From assembly GCA_035772405.1 (NCBI GenBank), contig JAYKKM010000258.1, positions 1,054,001 through 1,118,000 of the forward strand: a DNA stretch of 64,000 nucleotides, given 5' to 3'. Shown piece by piece: positions 54,611 to 64,000 of this stretch. The DNA comes from Chrysogorgia sp. JL179-B06 (lineage: Eukaryota; Cnidaria; Anthozoa; Scleralcyonacea; Chrysogorgiidae). Position numbers and translations under genes: made by a program. Numbering within the stretch: the first letter of the stretch is position 1; every line of letters begins with the position of its first letter. The notes under the pieces were generated by a model, which was not told the DNA's origin, made no database searches, and saw nothing but the letters and a program-made list of their open reading frames with translations.

Positions 54611-55194
54611 GCCCCCTATAGGAACAACACGCTACACCGTCCGTATTAATATTATTTATTGCATAAATCCAATTATATTACTTGGGGTTCCTATTAACAT
54701 TCTGTGTAAGCGTTTAATCGAGTTTCTTCAATTTAATGCTAATTTGTCCGATTGTCTTGTTCAGCGTGTGGCTTTAATATTTGCGTGCGATTTTTGATAC
54801 GATAAATATTGCCAACTTCTAAATTAGATGCATATTACGTAGAACCACAGTGGATTGTGACGTGGTTTCACTAAAGCAGAAGTTGGCATCAAAAAATTGC
54901 AGGCGTTAACAGGCCTAAACATAGACATTGAAAAGGATTTCTTACTCGGTCGGTGGGTAAACTAAGGATTACGGCCGTTTGTACGAGCCGATATTAGACG
55001 CGCCTTTATCTGACCCATTTATACGACTTTTTTGGCTTGTGCAAGACGCGAATATTTAGTCTTTGTACCTTTTATACAAGTGTTTCCCGCGTCCTGTGTA
55101 AGTTGCGTTATTAGCTATCGAACAAACGGCCTAAATGAATCCAATTACGCATTCCTTATAATACAATGAATGTGTTTTGTCTTTGTACCTTGTA
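54611..55194. other. Spacer inside the 6.6-kb unit
   Basis: No gene or repeat family recognised. Confidence 0.4.
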
Positions 55195-55735
55195 TACACA
55201 AAATGTTCATGAACTTATGGTTCATGAACTATCACTTTCATAAACTCGGCCATTTAATGTTTTGATGCACGGGCATCAACTGTTCATGTACTTATCATCG
55301 ATGTTCATGGACAAAATTCATTAACTATTCATGAACAATTATTCATCAAATTTTCCCCTGGGAGTTCATGAACAATTCATTAACAATGTTCATGAATTGT
55401 TCATCAAAAATTTTAACCGTTTTCCGAATTAAGTTCATGAACTATTCATGAACTGTGAACATCATGAACCGGCCATTTAATGTTCATGAGTTATTTCATG
55501 AACAATTCGTGAACAATGTTCATGAATTGTTCATGAATGTTCATAAACCGTTTTGCCAAATTCAGCTCATGAACTGTTCATGAACTAAAATGTTCATGAA
55601 CTTGTTGTTCATGAATAATAAATTTCATGAAGCGGCCATTTAATGTTCATGCATATTCATGAATAGTTCATGAATTTATCAAGAATATTCATGAACGATA
55701 TTCATGAATTATTCATGAACAATTCATCAAATTTT
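55195..55735. repeat. TTCATGAA palindrome cluster, right
   Basis: More than 20 copies of TTCATGAA and GTTCATGAAC variants, including a repeated CGGCCATTTAATGTT(C/T)ATG module (about 55247, 55473 and 55630). Inverted counterpart of the left cluster. Confidence 0.9.
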
Positions 55736-55984
55736 CGCCTGGGGAGTTACTGCACTGTCTATTGGTGATAGACCACTAGTAGCATTATCCAATCACAAAC
55801 CTTCTTATACTGGAATACCCCTATCCTGACCAATCAGAAGACACAACATATTCAATATGCAAGCAAAACCTGGAATCTAGTCCAAACATGGCTTCCGCTA
55901 AAATTTATATACATTAGTTATGAAATCATAAAAACATTGGCCCGAAAGTAATGGAAATTGTTCAGTTTGACATTTTTGAATAAG

Positions 55985-57490
55985 AAGTTCTAGGCGTTGC
56001 GCTTGTGTAAACACTATATTGCTGTGGATTTACTGTTCATGCACTCAGATGTTTAACATTTGATTTATTTCTATTTGTATTTACAGACCTGCCCCACCGC
56101 TACAGTGGAAAAATCCGAGAAACATAAAATTAAATTGGTCTGGCCTTAGCAGAATCAGGTTCACCACAAAATGCATCTGATTATGTGTCAATTGATACAA
56201 GAGGACTGACTGGGTACTAGTATACAAATAAACAAGTAAATATATATATCTTTGTTATCGGCCAATGACCGATAAGCCTGAAAGTTGCCGATTATCTGCT
56301 TCTACCGATTCATTTACAATAAACAGTTCATCCCTACCCTAATATAAATGCTAAGTCTTCAAATGGGAAAATCAACATGAATTCCACTAGAGAATTATAT
56401 TACATTTAATTGGAAATTTGCCATGAAAATCCTATAGGAATTCTTATACTGTAGAAATGAGAAATTCTATAAGAATTTTAATAATAGCTTATAGAAAACC
56501 TGTAGGAATCAGGAATCCACTAGAAACCACCAGGATTTTACAAGATTCTCCTAAACCCATGATTAAGTGATCACTTAATCCCAATTTCAATTATGAAGAT
56601 TTACTATAAATACAGCATGCTTATAAGGCCAATGGATTCAGGTTTCATTTTACCGTCTGGTAACCGCATGAATTTTTCATTATTCAAAATAATTTTCATT
56701 ATTGGTAGACTTTCCACATCAGGACTTTCAAATATACTATTTTCATCATTTGCACAGCGTGAACACACTTTTTAATTGCTAAGCCTTCGATAAGGTCGAC
56801 CGCATCAGCGATGATCGGTCGCCATATTTTTGAACCAGATAAAGAATAAGATTCAAATAATGAATAACGAACAATGAACAAAAGCCGCATCACATTTTGA
56901 GAGTCCTCTGAAACCTCAATTCCGTTGGCCTAATATGTTTTAGCATGAAAGCTTTGCATTGTAAATAGGGAAACATGGATATTGCTATTAACTACAATAT
57001 ATCTTACCTTCACAGGCTTCACTCAGGCCATGAAATAACGACAAAGGTGAAAGCAAAAGGACATCGAACGACAAAGGTTTCGGTGATTTCATCGGAATGT
57101 AAAACTTGTAAGAAGAACCAAGATTCCTTGGTCGTCAACTAACTGAAGCTACATTGTTCAGTTTGAATACTGAGAGATTGCAGAATACGAACGTCGAGCT
57201 AGAAAGATAATTAAACCATGGGTGGAGAAGAAGAATATAAGATGCTGCGTCATAATTTCATGTTTGATAAGGACACTGTTTCGGTTGTGTAGTAAAAATA
57301 CATATTCTAATACTCTAAACTTACCTTAATAAGAACAGATATATCAAGCGGCAGCACCAGTTCTTTGAGAGATTCGTTCACGGTTCAAACCTCGGAAAAA
57401 ATTGTCTTGTGATTCGCGCAGGCGTTTTCCTAGCCTCCGGAGACAAGCGTTTTCCTGGAATTTGTACGCGCGCACGAATAATTATCCCGA
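55985..57490. repeat. Dispersed repeat, copy B
   Basis: Direct-orientation counterpart of 18700-19608 plus 21073-21560, without the 1.46-kb insertion. At 56095-56160 it keeps the complete right end CCACCGCTACAGTGGAAAAA ... GGTCTGGCCTTAG. Between 56480 and 56930 the copies diverge (a different ~450-bp stretch here). Confidence 0.75.
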
Positions 57491-57659
57491 AGTCGAGGTC
57501 ACGTGCACCCGAAGTGGAGTCTCGGCTTGTCACGTCAATTTTGATCGTCAATTGGCAAATCATGTTATTTTGATGAGAATGAGTCATAGCGTAAACTCTA
57601 CAGATGTCTATTTGGTTAGCCTGTGTGGTGCAGCCTGAATATACGTACTGTATATAGAC

Positions 57660-57930
57660 AAAGCTTTGCATTGTAATTGTAAATAGGGAAACATTACAAC
57701 GTATTCTGTTACCTTCAGGCAGAGTTTAAACAACAAAGGGAAAGGTGATTTCATCGGTCGAACTAGAAAGATAATTAAACCATGAATAAAATGTGTCATT
57801 TCACAATTGATAGGGACGCTGGTTTTACGTTGTGTATCAAACTTACATATTCTAATACTTGAAACTTACCTAAATAACAACAGATATAACAAGCTGTAGC
57901 ACGGCCCAGTTGTTTGAGAAATAATTATTA
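57660..57930. repeat. Dispersed repeat, copy C (partial)
   Basis: Degraded third copy: AAGCTTTGCATTGTAATTGT, GAACTAGAAAGATAATTAAA and CAGTTGTTTGAGA are shared with the copies at 21073-21560 and 57010-57490. Confidence 0.65.
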
Positions 57931-58037
57931 AGGGGACTTCCCATTTCAGGGCGACCCCTCCCCAAGAGCCTCCCTTATTTGTAATTGATCAATCTCGTTC
58001 CCGGAGCCTTCGCCGCGACACGCAAACGAAGGCTCTG

Positions 58038-58580
58038 GGATAATGATAATGAAAATCATTTATATAGCGCTATATCTTGCACTATTCTATAGCGCTTTAC
58101 ATCATTTGACTAAAAATTAAATTATTAAATTATTAACAAACTTATAAAAAATGAAATAAAAAAAATCCTAATACAATAATAATAATTAATTTAACCCTAA
58201 GCAGTTTTAAAAAGATACGTCTTAAGATGTTTCTTGAAACAGTTCAAATCTGAAATGAGACGTACCTCAGATGGTAGGTTGTTCCAAAGAGTAGGGGCAA
58301 CTTTTGCAAAAGTGCGTCCTCCAAATGTTTTCCTGGATTCTCTTGGTATGATGAACAGAAATTTATTATCAGCTCTTGTTCCTTTATTTGGTCGCCTTTG
58401 GCATGTAAAGCTTTGTAGGTTATCAACAAGATTTTAAATTCAATACGTTTTCCAATTGGTAGCCAATGAAGTTGTTTCGTAACAGGTGTAATGTGGTTAT
58501 ATTTGCCAGTTCTTGTAATGAGTCGCGCTGCTGTTTTTTGAACACTCCATAAGCTGCTAAGTACGGAATCTGGTTAACCG
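58038..58580 (-). mobile_element. LINE fragment, reverse-transcriptase C-terminus and tail
   Basis: Minus strand: ITPVTKQLHWLPIGKRIEFK, ILLITYKALHAK, then a frameshift near 58400, then RESRKTFGGRTFAKVAPTLW, NNLPSEVRLISDL and KKHLKTYLFKTA with a stop at 58197-58199. The 3' UTR runs down to 58038 with TATAGCGCTTTACA-type sequence and an ATTATC microsatellite end. Same lineage as 8894-9250. 5'-truncated. Confidence 0.85.
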
Positions 58581-59030
58581 TATAGGAATTGCATTACAAT
58601 AATTTAGTTCAGATGTTATCATAGTGTTGACCATAATAATCCATCGCCGGAAGTGTTTTGATTAGTTAGCTTAAAGCTTGGTTTCCCAACCTAGTTTATA
58701 ATGTAGACAGTCTACATTGGTAACATGTAGCTGTTAATGTATGTTAATGTATTATGTCTACGCTAACATCAAAACAACAAAGATCAACCTATCCCCCCGC
58801 CTAACGAGTTTTCTAACCCTAATCCCCCGCCTAACGAGTTTCCTAACGCTTAAAGTGGCACTACGATGAAAATTCATCCCCGTCTTTTAGATTTTCTTTA
58901 GCATAGAATAGTATTTCAGGGTCGAAAGTGACCATCGATGTAAAAAAAACCTAAAAAATGGTATTTTGAAGAAAGTATTTTGAGCTCTGAAATCACTATT
59001 ATTTAGGCCACATTACTAAAAACGTGTTCC
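58581..59030. other. Spacer with a CCCCAAAACAAC-type core copy
   Basis: 58765-58850 carries ATCAAAACAACAAAGATC, then CCCCCCGCCTAACGAGTTTT and CTAACCCTAA. Unlike the other copies, no clear inverted arms were found around it. It is followed by TTAAAGTGGCACTACGATGA, which may be the end of another repeat. Confidence 0.5.
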
Positions 59031-60060
59031 AAGTGAGCCCGCAATTTCAAAAGGTAATATTGTTTATGACGTCAGATTCTCAATGCTACGCCTGAATTTC
59101 AGTCGAGGTTACTTGTTTTCTTCGAGAAGTAGATGAAATGTTCAGCCTTTAAGACGAAGAATTTGAAAAAACGACCTTGATTTACTTTAAGAATTAGCCA
59201 CGTGGAGTCTTCGCGTTGAGAATCTGACGTCACTTCGTTACGCTCGTCAAGAACATGAACGATCAATGGCGGACATAACAACTCCAGATTCGGAGTAAGA
59301 AAAATAATACTTGCCATCGTCGAATCGCAAAACGGTTTCGACCGAGTAAAAACTTGAACATAGTGGCAAGGACCGCACTCTTAATATTTACGCGAATGTT
59401 TCCTTCAAATAAAGTAATATTAGCAATTGCCGTATTATACTTCGTTCTTATGGTTCTTCGGACCAACTTTTATTTTCATGTCGTGTTTCCAGAAAAGCTC
59501 AACAAAACCTAGCCGTACCGGGGAGGAAAACATTTTTGCCCGAAAAATGAAGAGTCGATCATCGGATGTCGTTCATCACTCTACGGTTTCCTCACCGCGG
59601 AAATAAAGGGGAGTACTTCATCTATCGTATGTGATAAACTGCAAAACAACTCTAATATATTATGTTAATGTTAAAACATACTATTTAACATTAAAACAAT
59701 TCAAAATATAATTTTTTCATGAATATTTAACAGCAATATTACTGAAATTTCAACAATCAGCCAACACTTATTAATATTTGTATAACTTGTAATACACAAT
59801 GCAGTGTCAGTATCGACCTTTTTTATTTCATTGCCGCGAGTTACATCAATTCTAAAATCATCATACTCTTTTCTGTCTCAGTTATTCTCGCCGAAGATCT
59901 CGATATTAGTTCTCACGTCCCAGAAACTATGTGTAACGGATTGTTCCGACCAAGAGTCTTATGTCTTGACTAGTAGTGTATTCAATGAGTAACTCGGCCC
60001 GTTACATAAGCGCTCGGTCTATTTTTGGCGCATGCTCTTTTCAATCGGCGCCCTATTACC
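59031..60060. other. Non-coding region with a small inverted repeat
   Basis: GACGTCAGATTCTCAA (59071-) and TTGAGAATCTGACGTC (about 59216-59231) form inverted arms ~130 bp apart. The small frames here have no recognised motifs. Confidence 0.4.
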
Positions 60061-60065
60061 AGGGT

Positions 60066-60357
60066 TGACGTCAGATCATATAGAGTTAACGCACAGCCGC
60101 ATCTTTGGGAGGATGTTTTTTAGTATAACCATGGCGCTACTTAACCACTGACCCCAAAACAACTTAGATACCAACCCTAACCCCCCGCCTAATCAGTTTT
60201 CTAACCCTAACCCCCCGCCTAATGCGTTTTCTAACCCCCCGCCTTAAGTGTCTTCCTAACCCCCGGCTGTATTTTCTGTGGTTATACTAAAAAACATCGT
60301 CCCAAAGACGCTGACTGTACGTTATAACTCTATATGATCTAACGCCGACCTTATGAT
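60066..60357. mobile_element. Foldback insertion with CCCCAAAACAAC core
   Basis: Arms of ~70-80 bp: AGATCATATAGAGTTAACGC, CTTTGGGAGGATGTTTTTTA and GTATAACCA recur inverted on the right (TGGTTATACTAAAAAACATC, GTCCCAAAGACGCTGAC, ACTCTATATGATCT). The core has ACCCCAAAACAACTTAGATA, then repeated CTAACCCTAACCCCCCGCCT. Confidence 0.8.
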
Positions 60358-60394
60358 CTGGAAACGACATTGGGAATTTATTCACAATAAATTA

Positions 60395-63300
60395 GCTCAA
60401 GTATTAACTTTGCTATTTTTGTTAATTTTCACTGGATTGTTTTCCTAAAATCAGCCTCTAAAGCTTATCTCAAAAAATTGACAGCAGATAAACATTAATA
60501 TTTAAAAAAATTCAAAATTATTACTACAATTGTAATTATTACTTCTGCTATTGTTATTAACTCTAAATGTTAATAAAATAGTTCAAATAGAAAAATAGAT
60601 TACCAATTATTAAGGAATCACCTCTCAGTATACTACAAAAAATCTCTCATTGCTACAACATTCTTTTAAAAATATTTACTAAGGACAGAACATTCTTTAA
60701 CCAGGAGATTTCGACGACCTGTATTCAGCAAAATGCTGTTCAGTAAAAAAGAAGATTAAATTTCATTATCGCCTCTGTTTTACTCTCGTCACTTTAATAT
60801 GACGTAGCAGTAGTTGATTGGTATTTGGGACGACGAAACGTATTTGACTGCTGCGCTGAAAGGATTTATGTAGTTTCCACTGGACGTTTCTTTACTGTTG
60901 TTGTTTGCCATGCATATACCAAAATGTCATTGAGACCGTTGACAATATATCAGTACACCAAGTTATCTTCAAATATCTGAAAAGTTTTCTTGACGTTACA
61001 GATCAGTTCAAGTTTCAATTTGCTTTATTTTTCGAAGTAATTTTTCTCCTTGATGACTGTTTACAAATAGTAAACTTTAAATGGACTCCTGTATGTAATC
61101 CAGGCTGGTTTAATCCAGTATTGTTGAATACATCCCACAAAGATTAAATCGGTTTGTTAATCACTTTCTTGATCATATACGCCAGTACATGAATTTCCGT
61201 CTTTCAACTTGGTTCAATAATGGTACTGTCTGTTGCATTGCAATTAAATACGTTACTTTGCCTTCAAATGCATTATTTATAACATTGTTTTCCGGGTATC
61301 TTTGCATGTAGTGATTCTTATAGCGATGAAATTAAATGTCCATTGCTTCGTCTTTAAATGCATGGTTAGACTGTTGCTCTTTCATTTAACTTGCCAAGGT
61401 TTTCCTCGGTGGTGTATAGATACTGCATGGCTTTAAAATCTGGTTTTTATCATCTGGTTTTTAGGCATCTTTTGTAGATGAAATTAAATATCCATTGCTT
61501 CGTCTTTAAATGCATGCAAGGGAATTTAATTCGACAAAGTACTTCCGGAGTGCATGTCTTTAAAATCTGGCATTCAGTACCTTTGTATAAAGTCCGTTGG
61601 CCGTTGGTGATGCATTTCAATGTCCTACACTGTCATACTTTATACTTCAGTTCCTCTTTTCGAAGATTCTGTTCAGCGGTTTCTCTTGCGATTTAATTCA
61701 TGGGAAATATTAAATGGCTTGGCCAACAGCTTAATTTTGAAAAACCTTGGAGCAGCAGCCTCAATCCATGAGAAATATGAAGTACCTTGGCCAGCAGAAA
61801 ACAGTATCATAGCATTTTGAAAACCCTTAGCACAGCAGTCAACCAACAACGAACTACCAGTGTAAAACATCGAAACAAAATAAAACAAAGGCGATAACGA
61901 AGTTCTTCTCAACTTTTAAGACAGGCATACCAAACGCGAAGATTTAGCAATATGTTTACACACTACGATTTATCTATCTGATTTGTCATCCTGATACACG
62001 TGGTTCACTCAAGAGTTATAAAAGAACATATAGAAGTAGTGTACTACGTAGACAGTGTTAGTGAACTACGGGTGAAAAAGTGTAAAAGACTGGTGACGAA
62101 ATATGGAATAGGAGGTCTAACGTTTTGATAGAAAGTCCTTCGTTAGAGAGATGAAGAGACTTCAAGAACATTGACAACAAAAATTAAGTACCTTTTATAT
62201 CAAATTATCAGACTTTAATAGCTGGAATATCGTAGTTTAAGGTTGTAAAAATACTTGTAACACGTATTACAAATAATTAGAGTTCTTCTGACAAATAACC
62301 TGTGACGTCATGTGATTGGTAAAGTGGTCAGTGTTGGAGGAAATATAAAGAAATTAAGCTTCTTTTCATCGTTATTTTTGTAATCTCTATTACAACTACA
62401 ACTGAAGGACAATACATAGCTTCATGATAGGTAGCACAACAGTAAGAAATATAAAGAAATTAAGCTTCTTTTCATCGTTATTTTTGTAATCTCTATTATA
62501 ACTACAACTGAAGGACAATACATAGCTTCATGATAGGTAGCACAACAGTAAGAAATACAACGTTTACCACCACATGACGTCACTGTGATATTCAAAATGG
62601 CGGCACAAGAACCTGTTTTTAGATGGTCGTGGCTAGATGGAATACTCGCAGTTGAGGTGACCGTGAGTCGTCTTCTGGACGATCTTTTTTAGTATCCGAG
62701 AGAGGTTGGACGAAATGAGAGATTGTACTGCTATCATAAGATCTGACATGCCTGTATGATGAAATACATCATGGAACTGCTAACCCCAAAACAACTTAGA
62801 TCCTAACCCTAACCCCCGCCTAATGGTTTTCTAATACTAACCTTAATACTAATAAAAGGATCGTCCAGAAGACGACTCAGACCTAGTACCTCACGGTCAC
62901 CTCAACTGCTAGTATATTCTATCTATCCACGTCCTTTTTATATTGTTTATTCAACCATTAAAGTCAAAGTTTATTCAGACTAGCTAAGTAGTATACTTTG
63001 ATATAAAAAGGAGTTACTTTTGAATTGTTGCCAATGTCCTGTAATAATGATAATTATTATAATTTATTTACTCTATAACACTAAATACATCAAGGTGTAT
63101 ATACATGTATATATATATAAATTACTTGTGTAGGTTAGACCTCCTAATTAGTATTTCGGTGCACCAGTTATTTATCCATAAAAGTGTTGTGTTCCGTAGG
63201 AAATGTTAAAAATATGAATAAAAAACTCTAAAAGGTTGGTATATACTTCCCAAATAGTGATTGGTTATTAAAAAAACACTCGTACGCAAACACTCAGACA

Positions 63301-63765
63301 CTTTTTGTCATACGCTCGTGACTATAAATCTCATATGCATCAGAATTATTAATCTTCCCGATTAATCGCAGTGTGATTGTAACGTAGAGGTTTACCACAG
63401 GCCATTGACAGCCGACAATTTAAACTAAATAATAAAGGAAGAAACACACTGGAATCTTGAGTTTACAAGATGTTGTTATACCGAGTGTGTTTCTTTCTTT
63501 ATGATTTACCACAACATGAAATGTTTTGAAAGTGTAGTTTTCATACATTGGGAAAAGAACTACTTTTATCAGAGACAGAATAATTTGCTTTTTTCAACAT
63601 TCGATCATCATGTTCAGTTAATTTTGTAGATGATATGAACACCTGCAGAGTTATTAAAAAGTAAGATGAAAAAGGATCGATAAACCAAACGAAATATTGG
63701 GTTAAATGAACAAGATGACTGGGAAAACTCACGTAATTTGACGACGACCAAGATATATAAGAATT
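60395..63765 (+). repeat. 3.3-kb long duplication, copy 2
   Basis: Counterpart of 26985-30241. It differs by scattered substitutions and by a ~109-bp tandem duplication (about 62338-62446 and 62447-62555, unit starting GAAATATAAAGAAATTAAGC) that copy 1 lacks. A foldback with the CCCCAAAACAAC core (62630-62940) has arms of about 70 bp, longer than in copy 1. Confidence 0.85.
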
Positions 63766-64000
63766 ACATGTTCTAAGGATTTATGGTGAAGGAAAAGTTC
63801 GAGTGGTGGAATATATACATTTTAAAACCAAACCGGGACCAGTTGCGAAGGCCTTCCGGCTGGAATTGAACCTGCGACCCTGCGATGCTAGTGCAGTGCT
63901 CTGACCACTGAGCTACGGAGGCCGTTGGCGAGAGCCTAGTCACGAGTTCTGTAAATATAGTGGTGGTAATGCCGGGATAAGATTTTGGGTATATATTACA
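63766..64000. other. Window end
   Basis: Apart from the tRNA-like sequence no feature is recognised. Confidence 0.4.
63851..63922 (-). tRNA. tRNA-Ala(AGC)-like sequence, probably pseudo or SINE-derived
   Basis: On the minus strand: 5' acceptor GCCTCCG, D arm GCTC-AGTGGTCA-GAGC, anticodon loop CTAGCAT (AGC, with T33), T region CAGGTTCAATTCCAGCC. The 3' acceptor CGGAAGGC has one extra base against the 5' strand, and the T and anticodon stems each have one mismatch. Box A (TAGCTCAGTGG) and box B (GGTTCAATTCC) are good. The imperfect stems suggest a tRNA-derived repeat rather than a functional gene. Confidence 0.5.

Larger units (their letters stand above)
49135..55770. mobile_element. ~6.6-kb unit bounded by TTCATGAA-rich inverted ends
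   Basis: Left end: TAGTGGTCTATTACAAAT, then CCCCGGCGAAAATTTGTTCA. Right end read in reverse: TAGTGGTCTATCACCAAT, then CCCCAGGCGAAAATTTGATG. Both continue as ~450-550 bp packed with TTCATGAA and GTTCATGAAC palindromes (49170-49610 and 55195-55735). The outer TA on each side would fit a TA target duplication. The interior carries a DIRS-like element but no transposase I recognise for the TIR unit. Alternatively, two independent insertions of one short palindromic element in opposite orientation. Confidence 0.5.

Overview
The window reads as nuclear DNA of a marine invertebrate, most likely a cnidarian (anthozoan). Reasons: one host-type gene with a GT-AG intron and a DZIP3-like-HEPN / NB-ARC / TPR architecture, a class I know as expanded in corals and anemones; AT-rich intergenic DNA; and a dense mixture of CR1/L2-like LINEs, hAT, Harbinger-like, chromovirus (Ty3/gypsy), DIRS-like and foldback elements. 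The species call is inference; no search was run. Nothing looks bacterial.

Layout. 0.6-13.4 kb: a 15-bp minisatellite (about 9.3 kb of repeat DNA, roughly 620 units) interrupted by a 5'-truncated LINE (1252-1928), a second LINE fragment (8894-9250) and a 2.48-kb hAT element with an 8-bp target duplication (9476-11955). The long overlapping open frames here are artefacts of a stop-free 15-bp unit. 13.4-18.3 kb: foldback MITE, a LINE broken by a TIR element holding a RecQ-like helicase fragment, a DNA polymerase B-type mobile-element fragment, a Harbinger transposase piece and another LINE tail. 18.4-26.1 kb: TIR elements, a palindromic insertion with tRNA-like sequences, a 0.35-kb palindrome, ~180-bp tandem repeats, telomere-like repeats and a nested TIR element. 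27.0-30.2 kb and 60.4-63.8 kb are direct copies of one ~3.3-kb sequence. 32.6-36.9 kb: a degraded Ty3/gypsy chromovirus.

37.0-43.0 kb (minus strand) holds the one convincing host gene: exon 1 encodes a HEPN domain with the RNase-type R-x4-H motif, a 604-bp intron follows, and exon 2 encodes NB-ARC plus about 19 TPRs. One missing base just after the P-loop breaks the frame, so it is either a young pseudogene or carries a sequence error. Three TPR units are tandem copies that look identical at the DNA level, a sign of recent repeat turnover.

43.3-49.1 kb: a RecQ-like pseudogene, two hAT-type elements with exact 8-bp target duplications, a dimeric 89-bp minisatellite and a 5S-like fragment. 49.1-55.8 kb: a ~6.6-kb unit bounded by inverted ends full of TTCATGAA motifs; it encloses a DIRS-like tyrosine-recombinase retroelement whose reverse transcriptase has an in-frame 48-bp minisatellite inside it. 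56-64 kb: repeat copies, a LINE tail, foldback elements and a tRNA-like sequence. Apart from the HEPN/NB-ARC/TPR gene, essentially everything recognisable is mobile or repetitive.
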